Shown: positions 10,317 through 17,614 of the stretch, piece by piece
Numbering within the stretch: the first letter of the stretch is position 1
How the letters are laid out: each line of letters starts with the position of its first letter
Assembly (NCBI RefSeq): GCF_040548815.1
Contig: NZ_JBEPSM010000001.1
Location: forward strand, 496,001-560,000
Reading direction: 5' to 3'
From: Kaistia defluvii
GTDB taxonomy: Bacteria; Pseudomonadota; Alphaproteobacteria; Rhizobiales; Kaistiaceae
Length of the DNA stretch: 64,000 nucleotides
The notes under the pieces: generated by a model
Told to the model about the DNA's origin: nothing
Seen by the model: only the letters and a program-made list of their open reading frames with translations
Databases searched by the model: none
Program-made: the position numbers and the translations under genes

Positions 10317-10712
10317 ATGGACGATATCGCAGTGATCGGCGAAGGGCAGGACGAGACGGCGGCCGCCGCACCGGAAGCGCCTGTTTCCAGCATTCCGGCC
10401 GAGGAACTGGAGCGTCTGACCGGCGACATCGTCGCCGCGCTCAAGACGGTCTATGACCCCGAGATCCCGGCCGACATCTACGAACTCGGCCTGATCTACA
10501 AGATCGACGTCGACGACGACCGCAATGTCGCGATCGAAATGACGCTGACGGCGCCCGGCTGTCCCGTGGCCGGCGAAATGCCCGGCTGGGTCGAGAACGC
10601 CGTCGGTTCGGTGCCCGGCGTCGGCCGCGTCGATGTCACCATGACCTTCGATCCGCCCTGGTCGCAGGACCGCATGTCGGACGAAGCCCGCGTCGCGCTC
10701 GACTGGTACTGA
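10317..10712 (+). CDS. sufT: SUF system assembly protein SufT (MIP18/DUF59 family)
   Basis: A 131-residue protein with a disordered Ala/Glu-rich N-terminus (about 1-35) and a MIP18/DUF59 domain. The domain shows 'IVAALKTVYDPEIPADIYELGLIYKIDV', 'MTLTAPGCPVAGEMPGWVENAV' with the conserved Cys, and 'DPPWSQDRMSDEARVAL'. Family members help maturation of Fe-S proteins, probably in cluster transfer. It starts 9 bases after sufS and is clearly cotranscribed. Confidence 0.9.
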   Translation: MDDIAVIGEGQDETAAAAPEAPVSSIPAEELERLTGDIVAALKTVYDPEIPADIYELGLIYKIDVDDDRNVAIEMTLTAPGCPVAGEMPGWVENAVGSVPGVGRVDVTMTFDPPWSQDRMSDEARVALDWY

Positions 10713-10722
10713 GGCACTGACG

Positions 10723-11175
10723 ATGGCGCCTCCGATCACCGGTGTTCTCGAAACGGCGATCTATGTCGACGACATCGAGCGCGCGGCAGGCTTCTATCGC
10801 GACATTCTCGGCCTGCGGCCCCTGCTCGAGGACGCGCGACTGGTTGCCTTCGACGCCGGCCCGTCCAGTGTCCTTCTGGTGTTCCTGCGCGGCGCGACAT
10901 TGAGCGATGTCGTGCTGCCGGGCGGCACAATTCCCGCGCATGACAGCAGCGGCCCCTACCATTTCGCGCTGCGCATCCCGAAGGATTCGCTGTCCCAATG
11001 GCGCGATCATCTGGTCGCCAAGGGCGTGACGGTGACCGCCGAGATGAAGTGGCCGCAGGGCGGCGAGAGCCTCTATTTCAACGATCCCGATGGCCATGTC
11101 GTCGAGTTGGCGACGCCGGGCATTTGGGCGAACGATTCCGATCTACCCGTCAGCGCCTTGCAGAACGGGATCTGA
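10723..11175 (+). CDS. VOC-fold (glyoxalase/dioxygenase superfamily) protein in the suf operon
   Basis: A 150-residue protein with two betaalphabetabetabeta modules of the vicinal-oxygen-chelate fold. The N-terminal half has 'VLETAIYVDDIERAAGFYRDILGLRPL' and the C-terminal half 'GGESLYFNDPDGHVVELATPG'. The metal-ligand type Glu/His of the C-terminal module are present. It is not a known Suf component. It lies 10 bases after sufT and 54 bases before sufA on the same strand, so it should be cotranscribed. Substrate and reaction cannot be named; the superfamily includes glyoxalases, extradiol dioxygenases and antibiotic-resistance proteins. Confidence 0.82.
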   Translation: MAPPITGVLETAIYVDDIERAAGFYRDILGLRPLLEDARLVAFDAGPSSVLLVFLRGATLSDVVLPGGTIPAHDSSGPYHFALRIPKDSLSQWRDHLVAKGVTVTAEMKWPQGGESLYFNDPDGHVVELATPGIWANDSDLPVSALQNGI

Positions 11176-11229
11176 AAGCCGATCTTAGGGTCGACAAGGG
11201 CGCTTCGCGCCGCGAATTGGAGATATGCC

Positions 11230-11619
11230 ATGGGCGTCCGTTCACGCTTTGCCGTGATGACCCTGACCGAAGCCGCCGCGGAGCGCGTGCGCGAGATCGT
11301 CGAGGATTCCGACGAGCCCGTGCTGGGCCTGCGCATCGGCGTCAAGAAGGGCGGCTGCGCCGGCATGGAATACACCATGAAGCCGGTTGCCGAGCCTGAC
11401 CCCAAGGACGAGCGGCTGGAGGAGAAGGGCGCCACGGTCTTCATCGATCCTGCCGCCGTCCTCTATCTGCTTGGCACGGTGATGGATTTCGAGACGACCA
11501 AGCTGCGTTCCGGCTTCGTGTTCAAGAACCCGAACGAGGTCTCGGCCTGCGGCTGCGGCGAATCCGTCATGCTGAAGCCGGCGGATCTATCCGAGGCAAC
11601 CGCGACAGCTGACCGCTAA
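11230..11619 (+). CDS. sufA: A-type Fe-S carrier protein SufA
   Basis: A 129-residue HesB/IscA-family protein. It has the three conserved cysteines: one in 'KKGGCAGMEY' and two in the C-terminal 'ACGCGES', which bind iron or an Fe-S cluster for transfer to target proteins. The segment 'LRIGVKKGGCAG' and 'FVFKNPNEVSACGCGESV' are family-diagnostic. It is the last gene of the operon; the following intergenic region carries a large palindromic repeat that may end transcription. Confidence 0.93.
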   Translation: MGVRSRFAVMTLTEAAAERVREIVEDSDEPVLGLRIGVKKGGCAGMEYTMKPVAEPDPKDERLEEKGATVFIDPAAVLYLLGTVMDFETTKLRSGFVFKNPNEVSACGCGESVMLKPADLSEATATADR

Positions 11620-11689
11620 GGGCATTCTCTCCTGCACCGTCCCCTCAGGGAGAGGTGCATAAGGCAGTTGTGCAGCCCCCAATTTTCAT

Positions 11690-11802
11690 CATCCTGAGGA
11701 GGCTTTCGGAGAAAGCCGTCTCGAAGGACGCACGGCCTGAGGGCAGGAACAGCGCGACCGCTATGCGTCCTTCGAGACGGCCCTTCGGGCCTCCTCAGGA
11801 TG
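11690..11802. repeat. Palindromic repeat, family A copy 1
   Basis: A 113-base cruciform-like element. Its outer arms are CATCCTGAGGAGGC at 11690-11703 and GCCTCCTCAGGATG at 11789-11802. Further in, TCTCGAAGGACGCA (left) pairs with TGCGTCCTTCGAGA (right), and each arm holds its own mini-hairpin (CTTTC/GAAAG and CCC/GGG around TTC). The same CATCCTGAGG...CTTCGAG unit recurs at 17304, 17530 and, diverged, 53054. Confidence 0.85.
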
Positions 11803-11845
11803 TTGAGGACTGTTTCCCGCACCTTCAAATCCATCCCATTCCATC

Positions 11846-12523
11846 ATGGAGAGCGGCTTGTCGAGCCTGTTTGAGCGCCTGAAGGCAGACGCGAAATCCG
11901 ATTGGGACGCCTATGTGCGCCATCCCTTCGTCCTCGGCCTCGGGGACGGCTCGCTGCCCAAGCCCAGCTTCCAGCACTACCTCGTGCAGGACTATCTGTT
12001 CCTGATCGAATTCGCCCGCGCCTATGCAATCGGCGTCTACAAGGCGCCCAACGCGATGGAAATGCGCAAGGCGTCGGCCGGCATGCACGCGATTCTCGAC
12101 GAGACCAGCCTGCATCTGAAGCTCTGCGCCGAATGGGGCCTGTCGCAGGACGCCGTGGAGAACACGCCGGAAGCCCGCGCCACTGTCGCCTATACGCGCT
12201 TCGTCCAGGAGGCGGGCCTTCGCGGCGACATGCTGGATCTCATCGTCGCGCTGTCGCCCTGCGTCGTCGGCTATGCCGAGATTGGTACCGCTCTTGCGGC
12301 GTCCGGCACCGGTCTTGATGGCCTAAATCCCTATGCGCCGTGGATCCACGAATATGCGGGCGAGGGCTATCAGGCCGTGGCCGAGGCGAGCCTTGCCCAG
12401 ATCGACCGGCTTGCGGCAGATTACCTGACCGAGGCGCGCTATCCGCGCCTGCTGGAGATCTTCCGCCAGGCCGTTCGTCTGGAAGCCGATTTCTGGCAGA
12501 TGGGTCTCGATCTCGCAGGCTGA
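11846..12523 (+). CDS. tenA: TenA-family thiaminase / aminopyrimidine aminohydrolase
   Basis: A 225-residue TenA protein. It salvages thiamin by hydrolysing the aminopyrimidine part of degraded thiamin (for example aminomethyl to hydroxymethyl pyrimidine). Motifs are 'FQHYLVQDYLFLIEFARAYA', the catalytic Cys in 'ALSPCVVGYAEIG' and the C-terminal Glu in 'RLEADFWQMGL'. The ATG at 11846 has no ribosome site. An in-frame TTG at 11858 has GGAGAG 4 bases upstream and could be the true start. No TPP riboswitch was recognised upstream. The next gene follows after 8 bases. Confidence 0.92.
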   Translation: MESGLSSLFERLKADAKSDWDAYVRHPFVLGLGDGSLPKPSFQHYLVQDYLFLIEFARAYAIGVYKAPNAMEMRKASAGMHAILDETSLHLKLCAEWGLSQDAVENTPEARATVAYTRFVQEAGLRGDMLDLIVALSPCVVGYAEIGTALAASGTGLDGLNPYAPWIHEYAGEGYQAVAEASLAQIDRLAADYLTEARYPRLLEIFRQAVRLEADFWQMGLDLAG

Positions 12524-12531
12524 GCATCGCT

Positions 12532-12882
12532 ATGACGGCTGATCTCGAATACCTCGCCGAATTGTTCGAGCCGGTCGGCGGCGTCCGCATCCGCCGCATG
12601 TTCGGCGGTCTCGGCTTCTTTCGCGACGGCCTGATGTTCGGCATCTGGCAGAGCGACGGGATCTTCCTGAAGGCCGACGACGAAACGCGTCCGGGCTTCG
12701 AGGCGGAGGGCTGCGGCCCTTTCGTCTATGGCTCGAAGAACGGCGGCAAGACGTCCCTGAACTACTACCGCATCCCGGAGCGCCTGCTCGACGACACCGA
12801 CGAGTTGCGCGATTGGGCGCTGGCCGCGATCGACGTGGCGATCCGCGCCAACGCGAAAAAGCCGGTGAAGCAGCGGAAGTAA
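12532..12882 (+). CDS. TfoX N-terminal domain protein
   Basis: A 116-residue protein made of a single TfoX/Sxy N-terminal domain: 'YLAELFEPVGGVRIRRMFGGLGFFRDGLMFGIW', 'FLKADDETRPGFEAEGCGPFVYG' and 'SLNYYRIPERLLDDTDELRDWA'. TfoX of gamma-proteobacteria activates competence genes; these short alphaproteobacterial forms lack the C-terminal domain and have no proven role. The basic tail (KKPVKQRK) could bind nucleic acid. The start ATG is 8 bases after the tenA stop, so the two are probably cotranscribed. Confidence 0.85.
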   Translation: MTADLEYLAELFEPVGGVRIRRMFGGLGFFRDGLMFGIWQSDGIFLKADDETRPGFEAEGCGPFVYGSKNGGKTSLNYYRIPERLLDDTDELRDWALAAIDVAIRANAKKPVKQRK

Positions 12883-12883
12883 G

Positions 12884-12921
12884 ACCCTCACCCAGCCCTC
12901 TCCCGCAAGCGGGCGAGGGCT
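12884..12921. repeat. Palindromic repeat, family B copy 1
   Basis: ACCCTCACCC followed by AGCCCTCTCCCGC and its near complement GCGGGCGAGGGCT. It begins two bases after the TfoX stop codon. The same unit is found inverted at 13013-13052 and again at 27840-27887. Confidence 0.75.
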
Positions 12922-13012
12922 ATTTCCGCCTGTGGGTTTCATCAACATCAAGGGCTAATTGCTGCCGTTTGGCTGTCCCAGCGACTCGGCTTGATCCTCG
13001 ATGGTCGTGATC

Positions 13013-13052
13013 GCCCCCTCTCCCGCGTGCGGGAGAGGGCTGGGGTGAGGGG
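13013..13052. repeat. Palindromic repeat, family B copy 2
   Basis: CCCTCTCCCGC pairs with GCGGGAGAGGG and is followed by CTGGGGTGAGGGG, the reverse of the CCCTCACCCAG flank of copy 1. With copy 1 it forms an inverted pair in the gap between two convergent genes, where it could stop transcription from both sides. Confidence 0.75.
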
Positions 13053-13056
13053 CTTG

Positions 13057-16000
13057 CTACGCCACCACCGCCTCGGCCGGCCGCGTCTTGGCCTTCACGG
13101 CGATCTCCGTCACCGCCGTGTTGTCGAGCTTGCCGGAGCCGAGCAGAGGCAGCTTTTCGACGAACAGCACGGTGCGCGGCAGCATGATGTCGGACAGGCC
13201 GCGCATCTTGGCAAAGCGCTGGAACTCCGAGAGATCGGCCTCCGGCCGCTCTGTCACCAGCACGATCTCCTCGCCCTTGCGTTCGTGCGGCACGGCGGCG
13301 GCGGCCGTGGCGTGGTTCGGCCAGAACTCGCCTGCCAGCGTCTCGATCGCCGCCAGCGACACCATCTCGCCGCCGACCTTGGCGAAGCGTTTCGCACGGC
13401 CCGAAATGGTGATGAAGCCGTCCGCGATGGTGACGATGTCGCCCGTGTCGTACCAGCCATCGACCGGCGGCTGGAGCACGCCCGGCGCCTCGGCGCGATA
13501 GTAGCCGCGCATGACATTGGCGCCGCGCACCAGCAGCTTGCCGCCTTCCTCGATGCCGGCGACCTTCTCCAGCCGCGTCTCGATGCCCGGCAGCGCCTTG
13601 CCGACCGAGCCCGGCCGGTTGGCCATCGGCGTGTTGATCGAGATCACCGGCGCCATTTCCGTCGTGCCGTAGCCTTCGAGCAGGCGGATGCCGAACTTCT
13701 CCGACCAGACCCGGCGCGTCTCCGGCTTCACCCGCTCGGCGCCGGCGAAGACGTAGCGAACTGAATAGAAGTCGTAGGGATGCGCCATCCGGGCATAGCC
13801 GGCGAGGAAGGTGTCGGTGCCGAACAGGATGGTGGCATTCACGTCATAGGCCATCTCCGGCACGATCCGGTAGTGCAGCGGCGAGGGGTAGAGCATCTGC
13901 CGGACGCCGGAGAACAGCGGCAGCAGGCAGCCCGCCGTCAGCCCGAAGGCGTGGAACAGCGGCAGCGCATTCAGGACGACATCCTCGCCGGAGAAGTCGA
14001 TGACGCTGGCGATCTGCTGGCGGTTCGACTGGATGGCGTGATGGCTGAGCGAGACGCCCTTGGGCGTGCCCTCGGAGCCGGAGGTGAACAGCACGACGGC
14101 CTCCGCCTGCGGATCGGTCGGCCGCTGGAACGCGACACGGCTCAGGAACCGCGGCGCGACGCCTCCGGCAAACGCGAACAGCTTGCGGAACAGCCCGATC
14201 TCCCCGCGCAGGTCTTCCAGATAGACGATCCGGGCGTTCTGGCCGAGGCTATCGACGAGCGGCTGCAGCCGGCCCTTCTCGATGAACTGGCGCGAGGTCA
14301 GCACCAGCTTGACCTCGGCCGCCTTGCGCGCCGCATCGACCGAAGCGGGCCCGGCCGAGAAGTTGAGCATGGCCGGGATGCGGCCCGTCACCTGCAGCCC
14401 GAAGAAGGTGACGACGGCGGCCAGCGTGTTGGGCAGCAGCACGCCGACCCGTTCGCCAGGCGCCGACAGCTTCGCGAACGATTTGCCGAGCGCGAAGGCG
14501 CCGCGGATGATTTGCTTGTAGCCGATCGGGTTGCGCGTCACGTCTTCCAGCACCGGCCGCTTGCCGTGGATGTGGCGGGCACGCAGCAGGGTGTCGAACA
14601 GCGTCTCCGCCGCCGGGCTGGTCTCGTAGACCATCTCGGTCATGATCGCCTGCAGATGATGCCCGGCTTCGTGCCGCCGCTTGCGGCCGACCAGGCCGGG
14701 TGTCAGCTCGATCCGCCGCGTCGGCAGCACGGTCATCTGGATCTCGGGGAACAGGCGGCGCCGCACCTTGCCCTTCAAACGGGAGAAGATGGTGTATTGC
14801 GCGCCGTCGATGCGGACGGGAATGATCGGCACGTCGGCAAGAGCCGCGATCATCGCCGGTCCGTCATAGACCTTCATCAGCGCGCCGGTGACGGTGATGC
14901 GCCCCTCCGGGAAGATCACCAGCCGGCGGCCTTCCTTCACCAGCTTCACCATCTTGCGCACGGTGAACGGGCTGGTCGGGTCGACCGGCACGAGGTCGAA
15001 GAACAGGAAGGCCGGCTGAACCCACCACTTCTCGGCGATGTATTTGTTGATCGCGAAGACCGGCTTGCCCGGCAGCATGCAGCCGATCAGCACGGCGTCG
15101 ATGAACGAGGTGTGGTTGATCACGACGACGGCGGCGTCCTCGCCGTCGCCATAGTTTTCGAGGCCCTTCACGCGAGCGCGGAACAGCAGCTGCATCAGCC
15201 GGTGGCCGATCGCCTTGACCAGTTCGTCCGGCACGAATTTGAGGCAGACGATCGCCGCGATGATGTTGGCGAGGCCGAGCCAGAACAGCAGCTGCAGCGT
15301 GGTGACGCCGGCCGCGAGCAGGGCGGCCGCGATCACCGTGCCGGCGACCATGACGGCGGAGTTCATGATGTTGTTGCCGGCGATCGCCGCCGAGCGCTCA
15401 TGTTCCTCGGCGCGCGATTGCAGCAGCGCATAGAGCGGCACGGTGAACAGGCCGCCGCCAAAGGCGACGCCGACCAGATCGACCAGCACGCGGATGCCGG
15501 CGGCGGAGGTGATGAAGGCGCCGAAATCGAGCGCCCCGCCGGCGCCGACCGCGCCCAGCGCGCTGGCCGAATGCGACAGGTCGACCATGAAGGCGGCCAT
15601 CACCAGCGCGCCGATCGGCGTGTGGCGGGCGGAGATCCGGCCGGCGAGCAGCTTTGCCGTGGCGGCCGAGCCGAGCGCGATGCCGATGACGAAGGCGGCG
15701 ACGAGCAGGTTGGCGACGATCTCGTCGACCTTCAGCGTGGTCTTGGCGAAGTCGGGGAACACCGACATCACGATCAGGCCGATCATCCAGAACCAGGAAA
15801 TGCCGGAGACGGCGAGGAATAGCGTGCGCTTGCGGCGGATGGCGGCGAAGGCGTCGCGGCTGGAGCCGACGAGCGAGAACTTGAATTTTCCGGCGCCCGG
15901 AGCCGGCGGCGCGGAGGGGATGAAGAAGGCGGCGACCGCGCCGACCAGCGCGACCGAGACGAGGCCGACGATCGCGATCCACTGGCCGCCGAGCCCGATG

Positions 16001-16554
16001 GTGAGGCCGCCGAACAGCGTGCCGAGCAGGATGGCGACGAAGGTCGAGCCCTCGAACAGCGCATTGGCGGCAACCAGCCGCTCGCGGCTGACGAATTGCG
16101 GCAGGATCGAATATTTCGCCGGCCCGAAGATGGTCGATTGCACGGCGTAGAAGAACATGCCGAGCAGCGCGAGCGGGGCGGAGTGAATCATGATCGCGAT
16201 CGAGGACAGGATCGCCAGCGCCACTTCGGCAAGCCGGGTCCAGCGCACGACCAGCTTCTTGTCGACCGTATCGGACAGGCGGCCCGATACGCCGGAGAAC
16301 AGGAAGAAGGGCAGCATGAATACCGCGCCGCCCAGCGTCACCGCCACCTGTGGCGACAGGCCGAACAGGTCGGCGCCGCCATAGGCGACCATGAAGCCGA
16401 AGGCGCTCTTCAGCGCATTGTCGGCAAAGGCGCCGAACCACTGCACGATGAAGAGCGGCAGGAAGCCGGGCGTCTTCAGCAGCGGCGGTGAGCCGGCCTG
16501 CTTGCGGTCGAGCGGCGGGGCGTCGGGCGAAGGTGTCTGTGCGGAAGCATCCAT
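13057..16554 (-). CDS. Trifunctional MFS / PlsC acyltransferase / acyl-ACP synthetase (LplT-Aas fusion)
   Basis: An 1165-residue membrane protein with three parts. Residues about 20-430 form an MFS transporter of the LplT (lysophospholipid flippase) type. About 450-660 is a PlsC-type acyltransferase with 'NHTSFID' (HX4D) and 'FPEGR'. About 680-1150 is an AMP-forming acyl-ACP/acyl-CoA synthetase with 'TSGSEGTPKG', 'YGTTEMAP' and 'GWYDTGD'. In E. coli the same activities are split between LplT and Aas, which bring lysophosphatidylethanolamine inside and re-acylate it. The start is ATG 16554, with a GAGG site 9 bases upstream; a TTG at 16590 has none. It is divergent from a TetR regulator. Confidence 0.93.
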   Translation of the reverse strand: MDASAQTPSPDAPPLDRKQAGSPPLLKTPGFLPLFIVQWFGAFADNALKSAFGFMVAYGGADLFGLSPQVAVTLGGAVFMLPFFLFSGVSGRLSDTVDKKLVVRWTRLAEVALAILSSIAIMIHSAPLALLGMFFYAVQSTIFGPAKYSILPQFVSRERLVAANALFEGSTFVAILLGTLFGGLTIGLGGQWIAIVGLVSVALVGAVAAFFIPSAPPAPGAGKFKFSLVGSSRDAFAAIRRKRTLFLAVSGISWFWMIGLIVMSVFPDFAKTTLKVDEIVANLLVAAFVIGIALGSAATAKLLAGRISARHTPIGALVMAAFMVDLSHSASALGAVGAGGALDFGAFITSAAGIRVLVDLVGVAFGGGLFTVPLYALLQSRAEEHERSAAIAGNNIMNSAVMVAGTVIAAALLAAGVTTLQLLFWLGLANIIAAIVCLKFVPDELVKAIGHRLMQLLFRARVKGLENYGDGEDAAVVVINHTSFIDAVLIGCMLPGKPVFAINKYIAEKWWVQPAFLFFDLVPVDPTSPFTVRKMVKLVKEGRRLVIFPEGRITVTGALMKVYDGPAMIAALADVPIIPVRIDGAQYTIFSRLKGKVRRRLFPEIQMTVLPTRRIELTPGLVGRKRRHEAGHHLQAIMTEMVYETSPAAETLFDTLLRARHIHGKRPVLEDVTRNPIGYKQIIRGAFALGKSFAKLSAPGERVGVLLPNTLAAVVTFFGLQVTGRIPAMLNFSAGPASVDAARKAAEVKLVLTSRQFIEKGRLQPLVDSLGQNARIVYLEDLRGEIGLFRKLFAFAGGVAPRFLSRVAFQRPTDPQAEAVVLFTSGSEGTPKGVSLSHHAIQSNRQQIASVIDFSGEDVVLNALPLFHAFGLTAGCLLPLFSGVRQMLYPSPLHYRIVPEMAYDVNATILFGTDTFLAGYARMAHPYDFYSVRYVFAGAERVKPETRRVWSEKFGIRLLEGYGTTEMAPVISINTPMANRPGSVGKALPGIETRLEKVAGIEEGGKLLVRGANVMRGYYRAEAPGVLQPPVDGWYDTGDIVTIADGFITISGRAKRFAKVGGEMVSLAAIETLAGEFWPNHATAAAAVPHERKGEEIVLVTERPEADLSEFQRFAKMRGLSDIMLPRTVLFVEKLPLLGSGKLDNTAVTEIAVKAKTRPAEAVVA

Positions 16555-16601
16555 GGCGTCAAACCTCAGCCTGTTCGCGGCAAGTCGCAAGCCGCATTAA
16601 T

Positions 16602-16645
16602 TGAACGGTGTTCAATTCTCTATCAGCGTTTTGAACGATGTTCAA
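16602..16645. promoter_or_regulatory. Two TetR-type operator palindromes
   Basis: TTGAACGGTGTTCAA (16602-16616) and TTGAACGATGTTCAA (16631-16645) are perfect 6-bp-arm palindromes with a 3-base centre, differing from each other at one base and lying 29 bases apart. They sit between the divergent acyltransferase and TetR genes, so the TetR protein is the obvious binder and would control both genes. Confidence 0.8.
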
Positions 16646-16701
16646 TATGTGTTAGGGAGCGATATGGGATCGAGGGGCCGAAAGCCCTGGCAGGAGGTGA
16701 C

Positions 16702-17292
16702 ATGGCACGACGCAGCGACCACGCCCCGGAGGAGCTGAAGCGCCTGGCGCTGGAGGCGGCGCGCGCGATCGTCATGGAGGAGGGGCTGCGCGGCCTGACG
16801 GTCCGCCGGGTCGCCGAGCGGATCGGCTATGCGCCGGGCACGCTCTACAATCTCTTCGCCAATCTCGACGACCTGATCGTCCAGCTCAACGCCGCGACGC
16901 TCGATGCGCTGGCGGTGGTGCTGGTCGAGGCGGCGAGGGCGGAGTTGCCGGCAAGGCCGGAGCGGCTGGTCGAGGCCTATTTCGATTTCGTCGAAAGCCG
17001 TCCGCGCCTCTGGAGCCTGCTGTTCGAGCATCGCCTGCCGGAGGGCGAGGACCTGCCGGACTGGTACCGGCCGAAGCTCGCGGCGCTGATTTCGCTCGTC
17101 GCCGAGGCGCTGGGGCCGCTGATGCCCGATCGCTCGATCGAGGCCCGCCAGGCCGCCACGGTCACGATGTGGGCGGGCCTGCACGGCATCTCGACCCTGG
17201 CCGTCACGAGCAAGCTGACGCTGGTCGCCGAAACCGAGCCCCGTGAACTGGGTCACCTGCTGGTGCGCCGCATGCTGGGCAGGGAGGCTTGA
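16702..17292 (+). CDS. TetR/AcrR family transcriptional regulator
   Basis: A 196-residue regulator. The N-terminal helix-turn-helix (about residues 12-58) reads 'LALEAARAIVMEEGLRGLTVRRVAERIGYAPGTLYNLF'. The C-terminal half contains 'TMWAGLHGISTLAV', matching TetR proteins with a WHG-type ligand domain. The start has a near-perfect AGGAGGTGA site. It should repress the divergent LplT-Aas fusion gene and itself through the two operators listed at 16602-16645. From the target, the ligand is probably a fatty-acid derivative; this is inference. Confidence 0.9.
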   Translation: MARRSDHAPEELKRLALEAARAIVMEEGLRGLTVRRVAERIGYAPGTLYNLFANLDDLIVQLNAATLDALAVVLVEAARAELPARPERLVEAYFDFVESRPRLWSLLFEHRLPEGEDLPDWYRPKLAALISLVAEALGPLMPDRSIEARQAATVTMWAGLHGISTLAVTSKLTLVAETEPRELGHLLVRRMLGREA

Positions 17293-17303
17293 GATGGCTG
17301 GAC

Positions 17304-17345
17304 CCTCCTTCGAGGCTCCGCTGTGCGGAGCGCCTCAGGATGATG
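17304..17345. repeat. Palindromic repeat, family A copy 2
   Basis: CCTCCTTCGAGGCTCCGC, then GCGGAGCGCCTCAGGATGATG. It shares the CTTCGAG and CCTCAGGATG blocks of the element at 11690-11802 and contains its own GCTCCGC/GCGGAGC hairpin. It lies in inverted orientation to the copy at 17530. The bases between the two copies (17346-17529) hold no recognisable gene. Confidence 0.75.
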
Positions 17346-17529
17346 GCCGGGGTTGGGTGAGGGACGGTGAGAGCGCCTTGGATCGACCGAGGTTCATCAG
17401 TCCGACGGTCGCAGGTGGGCTATGGCCGGAGTTCCACACCTTCGGGCACTCGAGGAAACAGCCATGCGCCGTATCTTCATCGCCGCGCTGATCGCTCACC
17501 AGCAGTCCAAAACGACGAGCACCCCCGAC

Positions 17530-17576
17530 CATCATCCTGAGGTGCCCGGCGCAGCCGGGCCTCGAAGGAGGATCCA
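17530..17576. repeat. Palindromic repeat, family A copy 3
   Basis: CATCATCCTGAGG, a GCCCGGC/GCCGGGC hairpin, then CCTCGAAGGAGGATCCA. The two ends are the reverse complement of those of copy 2, so copies 2 and 3 form an inverted pair about 185 bases apart downstream of both the TetR gene and the kinase gene of the RiPP locus. Confidence 0.75.
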
Positions 17577-17614
17577 GGGATCTCCCAACCCCGGTGGGCC
17601 CAAGCCTCAGTCGC

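Noticed and set aside
11620..11845. TPP riboswitch before tenA
   Set aside because: The region is filled by a palindromic repeat and lacks the THI-box conserved segments.
13780..15822. Long plus-strand open frame (about 680 codons) opposite the LplT-Aas fusion
   Set aside because: Its translation is rich in Arg, Gln, Asp and His with no domain, and it is the complement of a strongly conserved gene; a GC-rich shadow frame.
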